Source of the DNA: Cannabis sativa
Taxonomy: Eukaryota > Streptophyta > Magnoliopsida > Rosales > Cannabaceae
DNA: 64,000 nt
Assembly: GCF_029168945.1 (NCBI RefSeq)
Contig: NC_083603.1
Span: forward strand, 18,972,001 to 19,036,000
Direction of reading: 5' to 3'
Below, one piece after another: positions 34,643-47,159 of this stretch (within the stretch, counting starts at the first letter, position 1; each line of letters starts with the position of its first letter). The notes below the pieces were generated by a model that worked only from the letters and a program-made list of their open reading frames with translations, was not told the DNA's origin and did no database searches. Position numbers and translations under genes: made by a program.

Positions 34643-34870
34643 TGTTCATTGATTCTATCTTACATTGCTACAAACCTATTTTCTAAATCCTAGGTAGCCT
34701 GCGGTGGGTTAACATCTCCTCGACCACGTGCCCTGCCTCTTGGGCCTCTGCCTTGGCCACAAATATTTGGGGGATGCTGAACTCCCTGACTGCCACTAGA
34801 TCCGACCGAGTTTTACTGACCTCTCGTCTTCCGCCTGACATTCATTCTAATAGAACAGCCCGTAAAATAA
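34643..34870 (-). pseudogene. Tekay gag, N-terminal remnant
   Basis: On the minus strand GQGRGPRGRARGRGDVNPPQ is readable, the Arg/Gly-rich start typical of Tekay gag, followed by stops. About 60 residues remain. Compared with the remnant at 23641-24045 the middle of gag is absent from both sides, so DNA was deleted where element C sits. Confidence 0.65.
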
Positions 34871-35125
34871 AGAACTAGCATGGTCAGATCGCGGTCAAGA
34901 ATAATTTACTAATTACTCCTTATCGCAAAAACTATAACATATGCCTATTCAGCTATCTCACTACTAACATGCTTCCTATCAGGCTTTTCTTATAACATAC
35001 TAATAAAATAAACTACTAAAGCAATAAAGGCTTACTGAAACGTGAGTCGAGCTTATCTATGATGATGATTGTAAATGTCGTGACGATCTTCGAAAGACAA
35101 CATGGTGGCTATGATATACCGAAAT
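34871..35125 (-). promoter_or_regulatory. Tekay leader and decayed primer-binding site
   Basis: Directly inside the 5' LTR the minus strand reads TTTCGGTATATCATAGCC, recognisable as a mutated Met-tRNA PBS (TGGTATCAGAGC type). A short leader to gag follows. Confidence 0.55.
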
Positions 35126-37102
35126 TTTAACACCCTACTAGTTTAAACGTGTTATCATGATTTTATATTAATTGTGCAATCTGTTGCAAATTAACGAGTT
35201 TATTGGAAATTGTGATTTATTAAAACTTTTATTTAATTACTCTTTAAGTGAAAATAAATATCTTATACATAATTGAAATCCCGTATTAAAAATAACTACA
35301 ATTATAATACTAAATATTTAATACAAAAGTTGTCACCTAGTTACCATTCAAAATGCAGCCTGCTATCCAGATCGTACACTCCAGGACTAATAGCCCTGAC
35401 ATGTACAATCTCCATTCACTCGAGCTCACTGCCGCTCAGCCTTAGCTTTGCCCTTACCTACACATGAAAGCAATAATTGTGTGTTGACAAACTTAGTAAG
35501 AAAAGCATAATCATAACATATATATAAAGAGGATTACTATTAGGCACCCATACCCCCAGCCATAACCCTTCCCCGGGTCCTACACGGTACTGAGTCAAGA
35601 ACGTTCATATGACAGTACTATTAACCATAACATCAGCCTATACTCGATACTCTAGTCATACTTTAGTTGTATCGATGAGATAGCATCAATTAGTACTTTA
35701 AGCCAAACATACATTTATCGATACCCAATACAACTCTATATATATTAATACCGCTATCAATGTAATCTAACAGACTTTATAAACATGCATGCTAAACACG
35801 AATCACATATGCATATCACTATATTAATCTTACCTCATTTCCTAATTCAGGTGTGCCGATCAACCTAAGTGGAACTGCTTCTCAACGATTTACAAGCCCC
35901 TATGTCACAATATTAGTAAAACTGATAAGTGATACACTAAATCACTTTTCAGGGACATAAAATCAAAACTAAAAGTTTTCCAATCAATGGATAACATGGA
36001 AATACCCTAAATATTATAAAGACGGGAAAAACTAGGGTGCCCTAAAAGGCCCCAACTAGTAGACTAGTTCCCAACCAAAAAACTGGTTTTGTGGGGTATG
36101 CCTGGGGATGAACCGTAATTCTAGTTCCTACATGTCATACTAAACCGGTCGACCAGTTCAGTACAGGAATCCCGAAAAACCTTCTAAACAACTCAATTCA
36201 ACCCTAAAATGCACCAAAGCTTCTAAACCACCTAATTAGGCCACAACAAGCATAAACCATGCAATAAAACTAACCTTAGAAACAAATAATAGCATTGAAG
36301 AGAAAACCTTGGTCTCTAAAGCTCAAACACAACACTAAGCCATAACTCAACCCTAATTCAGCTCTAACAACAGTAAAATACCCATAAAAAACATAACTAA
36401 ACAAGAATTACATCAACAATAGCCTAATCCTCAAAATTGCATGAAACTTAAGCTTATAACCTTAAAAACTCAAGGGAAAGAGAGAAGAGCTTGTGTACCT
36501 TAAATGGGAACTTAAAGAAGCAGCAAAACCCTACTAAATCACCAAGAGAGGAGCTGAAAACCCTAGGTTGGCTGCTGGTTTCTTAGGAGGTCGAGAGAGA
36601 GAAGGAGCTAGAGAGAGAAAATGTAATTTTTATCTAATTTTCTATTTTGAATAAAATGATAAAAACTTTAATGTTTACCTAATATATCGATTAAAAATCA
36701 GACTAATCTAACTTAATTAAATCTACTAAAGGACAAAAGACACTATATGGAAAAAGACCATTTTGCCCTTGCTCACACCAAAAGTAACCTTACCGTTTAA
36801 GGGCATTTTGGTCAAATATAATACCTCAAATATTTCCAAAATTCTAAATGTCTATCTAATTTTCTCCGCTATTAATAAAATACTAAATAATAAGAAAATG
36901 TGACTCTATTGACCAAACATCACGTTCTACTATTACTGAGCATAAAATATAAAAAACTTGAAATTTCATATTTATAACACAAATAACATGCCTAGAATTC
37001 AAATATATCTTCGTAAATTCATAAATCCTATTTAAAAGTCAAATTTCAAATTAAACCCCCATTATTTGCTAATTCTCCTACTAAAATTATGCAATCTTTA
37101 CA
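35126..37102 (-). repeat. Tekay 5' LTR (1977 bp)
   Basis: It is homologous to 18465-20418 with many substitutions and small indels. The outer end is TCTTTACA (37095-37102) followed by the target duplication AAAGA. The inner edge at 35126 has lost the conserved G of the terminal CA/TG. Confidence 0.88.
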
Positions 37103-38377
37103 AAAGAAGTCCAAGGTTGTAACCTACAAGAGCCAATGCTAAGACAACAACCAAAGATTAAAGTGTTGGCATTCTGATGTACAGAAATTTCAGAAGTCAC
37201 CCAAATTAAAGGAAATCACTTAAGAAAATTAGAAAAGAATTTCGCAAGATTGCCAAAATTGATGCCCACCTGGTAGTTTCGAAAGAAACGGGCTTAGTTC
37301 ACGTCATCAAGTCAAACTCACACAATTGTAAAGTTCACTTAGTGGGAAAATTTTTACACTAAAACTAGCCCTGGTGATGTGGACAACAATGTTTGACACG
37401 TGGAAAGAAAGAAAACATCCTAGAGCTGAGATTCCCTGAGTCATAGTAGTTAACCTAGGAGGGGTCCCTAACCTGCACCGAGGTTGGCTTTTGGAACTCC
37501 GAAATGGGTGTTTGGATCCCGTAAAGCTATTTCAAACTCACTATAGTTTTGTATTCTATACCATGAAGACATGAAGAATCCAAATCCAAGGCCAATAAGC
37601 TAAAAATACACGAAATAGCATCCTAGAAATTAGTCCGAGTGCTTAACGCCCAACGTGACTTCCTAACTAGGGTTTTGGATTTCAGGCATGTCTTAGTGAA
37701 AATGGCACAAACTTTGAATTCAGATATTAATTGACCTGTCACAAACATATTTGAGGTAACAGAAACATAATTTGAGTATTTTTAATTTTGAGCACTCGGA
37801 GCACTAGGTACCCCATGCACCCAGCACCCGGGTTGACATATCGTTAACACCCAAGTTGACATATCATCAACCTGGGGTATTTCTAACCATAATGTTGAAG
37901 AACTATCTCGAGAATTTTCTTTGTATTCATCCAAAATGAGAAAACAAGTGCTTTCGAGGAAGAAATAAACCGATATGGAGGCCAAAATGGGGACCCATCA
38001 CCCAGGTTGACCTACCTGTTGGCCTAGTGCCCAAGTTGACACTTTGTCAACCTAGGCCACTTCCATCAGCATTCAGATAAGTCTTCTGGGCATATTCTCA
38101 TTTTTCCTCAGCAAAGTTACAATTTTTTTATTAGATAACCTGAAAACAATCCGATGAACGAGACTCAAAGTTAGAAAAATTGATGATTTTCACCAAGAGT
38201 CAATTTTTACCATTTGATTGTCTTAAATCATCATCAATGGCCAACGTCAGCCCAAAATAAATTTTTTTCATACTTTTTGTATTTTTTAATTATTATGTTA
38301 ATAGGACTTCTTTTCCTATAAAAAAGAGTTCATCTAGCTTATTTGCCACATTATTATAAGTCCCCACAAGGTCAAAG
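37103..38377. other. old unclassified DNA between Tekay and Tat-R
   Basis: Positions 37103-37107 are the right AAAGA duplication. No gene was recognised. Two blocks about 195 bp apart (37795-37880 and 37995-38075) share CACCC-x-GGTTGACATATC-like and reverse-complement TCAACCTRGG motifs. The last bases, CAAAG (38373-38377), border the Tat-R LTR. Confidence 0.5.
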
Positions 38378-39057
38378 TGTTAACTTCGCTTTTAGCCAAC
38401 GACATTGAGTCTTTTTGATAAGCGATAAACGATATGTCGTAATAAGAATACGTAATAAAGCAAATAATAATAAGAAGACATAGAAATTTTATAGAGGTTC
38501 AGCCCCGAGCAGTTCGGTAATAGCCTAATCCTCGTTAGTTGTATTGACTTAAGAATAAGGAAGGAGATTCCTTTTCTTATAGCTCTTACAATAGTATCTC
38601 TGAATATATAATTCTTAGATAGCCTTAGCTTATAGCATTTCGGCGTATCATTTCTCCTCCTTTGCCCAGTGAACATTCCTCACTATTTATAGGGCAGGAA
38701 ACTTGAGGAGGAAGAGTTTCCTCTCTCGTTACAAAGGGCATAAACACAAAGATCGTGGGATCATTGCTGAATGCTAGGATCATGGGATTGAGGCCGTATA
38801 CACCGATAGTGGAATCGTGTGTATGCCATATCCACGCAAGTTGATCCCTGAGTTATAGGGATTGAGCTGGTGACTCACGAAGTGCTTGGCTAAATTCTCT
38901 AAGTGTTGCTCATTCTGCACGGCTCGTTGAGTATTCCATCATGGACATGCGAGCAAGGCATCCTGCTCTGCATGTTGATCCGGCCAGGTGCTCTAAGTTG
39001 ATGCCACGTGTCACCATTCTTGTGATTCCATGTCAGAGTGCCAATTTTGGGATAACA
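38378..39057 (-). repeat. Tat-R 3' LTR (680 bp)
   Basis: On the + strand it begins TGTTAACTTCGC and ends GATAACA. It is the inverted counterpart of the Tat-L LTR. The minus-strand TATA box is at 38683-38692. Confidence 0.88.
38683..38692 (-). promoter_or_regulatory. LTR TATA box (Tat-R)
   Basis: The minus strand reads CTATAAATAG, equivalent to 5296-5305 in Tat-L. Confidence 0.7.
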
Positions 39058-39071
39058 TTTGCCCCCCAAGT
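39058..39071 (-). promoter_or_regulatory. polypurine tract of Tat-R
   Basis: The minus strand reads ACTTGGGGGGCAAA directly before the LTR, identical to Tat-L. Confidence 0.85.
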
Positions 39072-39350
39072 CTGTGCGGGACCTCCGAGGTTGCGTATAG
39101 ACTTATTCCGAGCTGGCTCTGCCTTGGAAGGGGACATGTGTCGAGCATGACCGTTTGAGACTCGATGTGAAGCTGACTGGGCGTCCCTTCGATTTTTGGC
39201 TAATTAATGCTCTAACAATTAAGATTTTGAAAATCCAAATTTCTTTCTCCACGGCTGACGGTTGCAGTCAATTATTTTGATTTCCCATATTTGTTTTCGA
39301 GGCGAGAAGTCGAGGCGTCTAAGGTTCCTTTACGTACAGTTACCCTATTG

Positions 39351-39360
39351 CCTATAAATA
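39351..39360 (+). promoter_or_regulatory. TATA box of the Tat-R antisense gene
   Basis: CCTATAAATA lies about 290 bp inside the element and points into the antisense gene. It is conserved with Tat-L, and about 150 bp upstream of the proposed leader intron. Confidence 0.62.
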
Positions 39361-39509
39361 CTTGGAGTACTGGCACATTACCTCATTTCATCACCCTTCC
39401 TTGTTAAGCAAACTTTAGAGCAAAAAGAGAGAATTTTCTGGCTTCAAAGTTGCTGAAGAGCTTTCAGACGATTTTAGGCTTGCTTGAATTCGGACACTTG
39501 AATCTTTGA

Positions 39510-39882
39510 GTAAGTTTCTTACTCCCTTTATGTTTTTCCTTTGCATGCTTGTGCCTTTGAATGTATCTTTGCTGTAGAAAGAACACTGTGGGAAACCCTA
39601 GGGTTTGAAACTTCTGCGACTCTTCTTTTCCATGTCCTTGCGTTAGCTTTCAGCCGTGAGGCTTACTTTAGAACTGCATTGCGTCTGTTTTTCATTCTGC
39701 TTTCTTTAAGTTTTATGAACTTTTTTGCCCTAACTCAAGAAAAACTTTCTGACTTCTTGAGTTTAGACTTTTCTTCGAACATGGCTGTTCTTTAATCTAT
39801 TGGGTACTCCTGGTCGGCATATTTGCTTGTTTTTTTGCTTGATACTCCGTCTAACACTCATCTTGCGTGTTGTCTTTTGTAG
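39510..39882 (+). other. putative leader intron of the Tat-R antisense gene
   Basis: TTTGA^GTAAGTTTC is a strong plant 5' splice site, and TGTCTTTTGTAG^ATTAATCC is a good acceptor. The intron sits between the TATA box and the first ATG. It is AT-rich against a GC-rich following exon, as plant introns are. Prediction only. Confidence 0.5.
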
Positions 39883-41242
39883 ATTAATCCTGGTGAGTCT
39901 TGGGAGCCTGAGCATCAAATCGACCAGGAACTGTTTCAACTTCTGCACGAAGTCCACCCTCGTCTTCGTGCTAATCTTCCTTCTGATTCTATACCAAGCC
40001 ATAGAATGATGGCTCGTACGAAGAAAACTACGCGTCTGGCTGACACTTCTGATCCCCAGGTGGCTCGACTTGCCACCCTGCCCGATGCCGAATAGGATTT
40101 GGCAGTCCCAATGGAGGAGGACCGTGAGGGGGACGCTGAACTCCAGGAGGTTAAGGAGCTGGACGAGGCGTGTTCGGGCAGCCCTCCCACTGCTGAGGGA
40201 GAGGAGGAGATTGAAACCCCTAACTATGGGGAGTACAATGAGGCTGGGCAACCAGTTGATGCTGACGGGGACGTCCTAATTGTAGGCGTCGACTACGTCA
40301 CCGAGGAGCTTGCTGAGGCGGTTCCTCATAGGAGGCAGGGTGCCTTGGGCGCGAGATGGGTGAATCCTCCGTCCAAGATTTCGGAGGCACGCCTCCGTAC
40401 TCTCGACCAGGACGGATACCTAGGCGAGCTGGACTGCTTCATTCCCGCCCACGACAATCGCGCCTCAAACCCTAGTGAAGGGATGTGCGCCTGGTCGGGG
40501 GCTCACGGCCAGCAAGGGGCGCTGATGCCCTTGCAGAAGTACTTCCGGGATGTAGCGGACTTCTTCGGCCTCTGCCCGGCCCAGATCACTCCCGAGGGCA
40601 TTAAGTATTTGTCTGCCCTCTTCGTCCTCTATGCTTCCCAGGAATGGGGCGCTCCTTCTCCCCATGAGGTCGCTTGGTTCTTCGACCTGAAATCTACCCC
40701 CAAGCAAGGCAGGTCGGGGTATTTTTACTTCTCTCAGCCAGGCTTCAAGTGGTTGAGCGGGACGGACAACAAGGCCATCAACAAAATAGGGCATTTTGTT
40801 GATGAGTACTTCATGGTGAAGGATCCGAACATCACCTGAACTCAGTTTCAGTAGATTCCGACATATCACCGCCCTCCCCTCACCCTTACTCTTAGGGATA
40901 GGGCTCCAAAACTTGCCCGGTTGCCGGCAGAAGACAGGGATATAATCCAGTTGACCTCTGATGCAAATCTGGTGCAGTACGGGCTTTACCCTCAGGACTT
41001 TTCTTCTAAGTCTGTGACGGGGAAAAAGGGGAAATCTGCTGCTGCTCGGCCTGAACGAGCTCATTCGGAGGATGAGCTGATTCAACTTAAGCAAGAGGCT
41101 AAGTTGAAGGGTGGTGTTCGGGCAAAGCAGTACGCTCAGGAGTCTATGAATCCTGAAGATGAAGCTAAGGCTGAGGCTGAGGCTGAGCAGGTGACTCCTT
41201 TTAGGAGGAAGAAGAAACTCCCGGCCACGCGCAGGCCCGTTG

Positions 41243-43098
41243 TGTTGGAAATATTTTACCAGGATCTAGATTTACTACCAAGTATGTTTTATTAACATCC
41301 TAATATGAATTCTAAAACAATGAAAATAAACACATATAAAGTTAGAAAACCTTACAGTGGGTGCAGCAGAATAATATGACTCCTTCCATTCAGATCTCTA
41401 GCCCTTGATTCCTTTTTATAGCAGAGCATAATCAAGATCTGAATCTAGATCTTCTTTTCTCCTTCTTTGATGCAGATTTTCCATAGTCTTACATACTATG
41501 ATTGAGGTACCACTTGATGTGTGTGGGCACTACTCATCACTCAAGGATTTTCGAAAATAGAGAAGAAAGAAAGAGAGAGAGTGGCGGCTTCATAGTGTTT
41601 GAGAGAATAAACAGTAAAGTGTGTATCAAACCTGAAGCCTTTACCTTCTATTTATAGAATACCACATAGGGTTAAAGTTGAATTATTTGGCATTTAAAAA
41701 TGAAAAATAAAATGAGAAATAGGGGTAAAGGTGGCCGGCCATGTATTGAGGAAACACAAGCCTTCCACTTTTCCAACTTTCCTATTTCATCATTTCTAGT
41801 TTCCCATTTTCTCAAAGATTGTCAATTCTCTCTTTCAACCACATAAATGTCAAATCTAATTATTTAATAACTATAATTAATTATTAAATAATATATTGTC
41901 ATTTATTTTATTTATTAATAAAAACTAATCAAAGTTTCTCAATTAATAAATATACCCTTTAAACTCTCTATTTTCTGTTTTACCCTTGCTTAGTAAAAAT
42001 TCATAAAGTAGACATAGTCTAACTTTAGAATTTTAATTGATTAATTAAAATCAATTAACTAAGTCTTACAAGCAGTATGGTCTCAACTAGTATGGGGACC
42101 ATGGGTCTATATAACCGAGCTTCCAATAAGTCGAACCAAATTTACCATGTAAATTCCCTAACTTATTAATTCCTCATTGAATCCACACTTAGAACTTGGA
42201 ATTGCACTCTTAGTCATATAGAACGCTCTATATGTTCCATGATATAGACACGTCATTAGTTATCCATTGTTATAACCCTAATGTGATCAATGATCCTTTA
42301 TATAGATGATTTACACTATAAAGGGATTAAATTACCGTAACACCCTCCAATGTATTTTATCCTTAAAACACTTAACCCTGTATAAATGATATTTCAGCTA
42401 AGTGAAATGAGATCTCCACCATTTATTTTCGTTTGGTTAAGCTCGAAGGAAATAATCCTTTACTTTCTATTCGCCAGATAGAAGCTATAGATTCCATATT
42501 TATGTTAGCGCTCCCACTCAATTGCACTACCGTGTTCCCAAAATGTACGTATCACCCTGACCCAAAAGTAGGCTTAACTAACAAATCAAAGAACACGGAT
42601 AACACTCTTGAGATTGAACCTAACCATATCAGGATTAAGATCATTTGATCTAGGATCAACAGGTGATATTGAATTGAATAGATATTACGGTAAGTTTTAA
42701 TATATCTAATCAAAGTTCAATATCGGTCCCTTCCGATGTATACTCCATACATCCAATACTGGTAAACTTTGCCAATGTCCTGGAAAGGACATAACACTTT
42801 TCCAAGGTGTAAGAATACCTATTGCTAATTACACCATGTTAGTCTAAATCCAGTGTTCTGACAAATCAAGGAATAAACTTTTGAACATATAATTAAGATT
42901 ATATTCCACTGTGCTGACAACACTATAATCTTTAACAAAGTCATATGTTCTGGACTTAAAAAGAATTCATACATTATATACATATAATCATGAAATAAAT
43001 CATGTGAACCATGCAACATAAAATGTTATTTCTGATCTTTATTAATTAGTAAATCTGATTATATGAAATGAGTTTTATTTAGGGCATAAAACCCAACA
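41243..43098 (-). repeat. Element A 3' LTR (1856 bp)
   Basis: On the + strand it reads TGTTGGAAAT to CCCAACA. The minus-strand TATA-like box is at 41648-41657. The PPT lies at about 43099-43109 (minus strand AAGTGGGAGTT). Confidence 0.9.
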
Positions 43099-45715
43099 AA
43101 CTCCCACTTGCACTCATATAAAACAAAAAGTGCATTTCAAATAATAATTAACACCTTTATATACCAATCAAGTGTAATAGTAGTAAACTCCTCGTAATAG
43201 GATCTGACAGGTTGAATTAAACACAACCTCTTCTCCACCATTACTCTTCCTTAATCACAAAATCCTTGATAATGTGAAATTCCTCTCTATATGTCTACTC
43301 TCTTGGGATACTAGATTCTATACTTTTGGCAACTACTCTTTGGTTATTCAGGAAGTAACTCTAGTAGTTAAGGAAAGTTGGAACGGTGCCACAAAAGTAT
43401 AGAACTTTTCTTAGACTGAATAAGTATCCTTCCTGCAACTTTCAACATTCAGTCTCTCTCTGGCAGACTAAGAGATTTCAAATAGGTTTTTACACTTCTC
43501 CAAAATCACTACTCCACCCCCAAAGTAATCACCATCTTATCAGCAGACTTTCTAGCACAAAGGCAAGTCTCGAAATCTGATGTGGTGTAGTCTAAGAGTT
43601 TCAAAACCACCCTTATTGACTAACATATACTTCCTCTTCTTAATCTTAAAATTTACTTGATTATCTTCGAATGTTCCTCTCCTGGATTAATCTGATACTT
43701 ACTCATTACTCCCACTCAACAGCAGGTGTCTTGTCTAAGGCATACAAAAGCATATCTAAGACCTCTCACTGTTGATTTAAGAAATTCTTTCATGGCTTTA
43801 TCTTTTCTGGAATAGTTGAGACTTTCCCTTAGATAAATAAAATCTATACTTAGAAGTTGTGAAGCTTCTAAAGATTTCCATTGGAAAGAAAATGCTACAG
43901 CATCTTATGCTTGCATTAGAGTAAGTAATTACCAGGTATACCACAAGTCATAGGTTTAGATAAACTCAAACCTATAATACTAGGAATAGGAAGTTTTGTT
44001 AAGTCCATTGAATAGACTTATGAACGAAAATTTCCTTTCATGTCCTTGTAATAGAAAACTTTAGGTTACTCCATGTGAATGGATCAAACCATAGTTCTAT
44101 TGGCTTTCTTCTTAGTTTCTTATCTTGACAATCCATTACTTGTTTAAACTCACAATGGATTTTAATCACTAGTGTCTTCCAAGTCATAAGAAGGTAAAGT
44201 TCCTTGAAACTCTCCCACTACGACAAGGTACCGTAAATTATGTCTAAGAAAACTAAATGGTATTGACCTCTTCGGTTGTGTTAAGACAACAGAGGCAGTG
44301 GGATCATCTTGTAACGAATAAGATGATAGAACACTTATGGAATCAAGAAAAAATATCTCCTTTATTTCCTACTTTATTTTCAGACTTACTCATTTTCTTA
44401 GAAAAGTAGTATTTGTTTAAACAAACACTTTCTTATCTAATGACTATGGGATGCTCCACCCCTAATCACTTAGAATAGCTAACAAACATGCAAACCAAGG
44501 TTAGCAGTTCTAGCTTTTCTTAAAATTTTGATTAGGTCATCCATGAATCTAGTAATGATTTACATTAAGTATACAACCATTGCATCATTCTGAAATTTTA
44601 TTTCCATAGAAGGATTTAGGCAACGACTAGTAACTAATCATCAATATGCAACTCGAATTTCTGGGGAGGTAAGTTTGGATATAATTCAAAATCAAATTAA
44701 TGATCTTTGAACTGCATATCTACTAACTTTTTCTCCACCCCTATCAGTTCGCAAGATCTTTAACCACTTACCATTGCTAGAAATTCATGAAATTTTTCAA
44801 ACATTTCAAATTTCTTTTGCATAAGGTAAAATCTAGAGTGATCGTTTTAAGAATACAACGAAAACTCATGTCCACCCCTGAATGTACATCCATCTGCGAA
44901 TGAGATGAACTTAATTTCAGTGGATATAGGCGTATTAACTCTTTGCAGAGAATGATCTTGTCAAAACCACTATGAACAAGATACAAATGTCATAGATTTA
45001 TAAAATATGTGGTTGAATCTTTTGATGACTGAAGTTTAGTTACATCAAAGAGTTCTTAGAATAGTGCAAGTGGATTCTGGTCACAGAATACTAAACTCAT
45101 ACAGTTTGAATCCATTGAAAGAAAATGGTTATTAAACACTTGTGAAAATGTAACTGTATAATTAGTAATTCTTTCTTGGACCACCACTACTAATCTAACT
45201 CTAAGTTGATTTTCCCATACAAGTAGGAGATTTCAAAGATTGAGGATTTATATCATTTTGGGATAGAATTTTGGGAATATAATCATATGCGTCTTTTAAT
45301 TTCTTAAGACAAAATATTGAACGACTTTATATGATTTATAGACCATTCATCCAATGATATGTTATTAAGCTGATTCGAAATGAATAAGCTAAGAGGAATT
45401 AGGATAATTTCGTTTTAAATAAGAATCCAACGATGCTCCGATTAGCGAGAGTCAAAGTAATCTTATTTATTCAATCTTCTTGTTTCATATTGTAAAATAC
45501 TAGTCTGAGGTGTCATCAATTGATGAACAGCTAGATGTTGCATATACAATATTTATCTTTCGAGATCTAACACTATTATGTTAGTCTAATGGTGAAAATC
45601 CATTAGGGATTTATCTCATTAGAAGAACAAGCCAAGTTAGACCAACAATGAAGATTCGAAATTAAACTACAATTTAATAACAGAAAATAACATGGTTCAA
45701 TACAAATTCATACAC
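43099..45715 (-). pseudogene. Element A pol fossil
   Basis: It is collinear with element B pol in reverse. The integrase HHCC-core region is readable at about 44720-44990 on the minus strand (LVHSGFDKIILCKELIRLYP; RTDRGGE-like coding near 44731-44745). RT and RNase H remnants follow towards 43300. It has many stops and shifts, and the same lesions as in B. Confidence 0.72.
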
Positions 45716-47159
45716 AATTCAGAAATTAGGAAGCACATAGCAAGTAGGAATGACAAGTGAAAATACTAAAACATACAACTAAATAATTTCCAAGGTTTTC
45801 AACAAACTGATATCAGTGTCCCGTTTAGGCGAGAGTCAAAGCTACCATTCATTGAATAGAGTTGTCAGCTCATCTAAAATGATCAACATTCTAGCAACCT
45901 TTTATTCGATCAAGATGTGAATCCGCGTTGTCCCGTTTAGGCGAGAGTCAAGGCTATTCTATCTTATGAGCTTCCACCATTGTTTCATATTCTTGCAAGT
46001 CTTATACAGTCGCCACCATTAGGGTGATCAAAACTATATAAAAAACTTACAAGATTACTTATCTTTCGAGACTAAACGGTGCTAACTTGCTAATGAACGT
46101 TCCTCTATTAGGGAGGATTACTCACTAAAACAATAGTTATGTAAAACCAACAATGGAGATCGAATATCCTTATAATAATAAAGCTCATTATTTAATGATG
46201 GTTGTATTTTCTTCTAATATTTATTTTAATTAATTTATTTTAAATATATATTTATTCAATTAAAATTTCTAATTTAGAATAAAATATTCTAAATATAAAT
46301 TTTAATTTAATATTGATAAATTATACTTAGATGGATATGAAAATAACGTGAATTATTTCTATCTTAGTAATAATTTCCATAAATATTTAGAAAATTATTC
46401 AATTTAAGTTGTTTCAAAATTAATTTAAATTAATTTACAACTCAAATTTAATTTTCTATAAATATATATTGCATTTCAAAAAATGAAGTGTATAAGAATA
46501 CAACTTTCGAAAATGATTTAAAATAAAATAAAAATAAATCCTGGAAAATTACTCTAATTTTATGTTGGCCCAAAATTAATAAAAATTAATTTTCAACAAA
46601 AAATATAATTTTCCTATATAATTAAATATCTAAGAAAAATTTCAAATATTTAAGTATCATCATAAAGAATCAACTTAAATATTAATTTTCAATTTAATTA
46701 AATACACTAAAAAAAATACTTCAAGCAAAACAGATAATATCTATCTAGACTTTCATAGACTAATTAATTCAATTTCTAATTACTATATATTTTAGTTCAT
46801 TTATTTTAATTAATCATTGATTTAAGTTGGTCCAAAATTAAATAAATAATTTTCAACTTTGATCTATTTTTCAAATAAAATTCGAAATTTCTGCATTAAA
46901 GAAATGCAATTTGGAAATTTTGGGAAATGATAAATAAAATAAATTTTGAAAATTATTCAAACCTAAGTTATTCTGAATTAAGATTCCAAACTTAAAATAA
47001 TTTCCAATTTTAATTAAATAACATGAAAATAACAATATTTAAGTATCATGATGAAAATCAACTTAGATATTGAATTTTCAATTTAATTAAATGTATTAAA
47101 TTCAAGAAATAAATAATTAAGTATAGAGGAAACTTAATTATTAATTCTACTTTAATACT
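45716..47159 (-). other. Element A leader remnant
   Basis: The AT-rich leader holds the 22-nt motif at 45818-45839 and 45930-45951 (and a diverged copy at 45436-45456, just inside the pol side), plus CTAAT-loop hairpins near 46110, 46015 and 45605. The PBS-proximal part is deleted; the break is at 47160. Confidence 0.7.

Larger units (their letters stand above)
18465..37102 (-). mobile_element. Tekay-lineage (chromovirus) Ty3/gypsy element with a nested insertion
   Basis: LTRs lie at 18465-20418 (3') and 35126-37102 (5'). A perfect target duplication AAAGA is at 18460-18464 and 37103-37107. On the minus strand the order is gag, PR, RT, RNase H, IN and chromodomain. Gag is split by element C (24046-34642). 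The LTRs differ at many sites and all enzymes carry stops and lost catalytic residues, so this is an old, dead copy. Confidence 0.93.
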
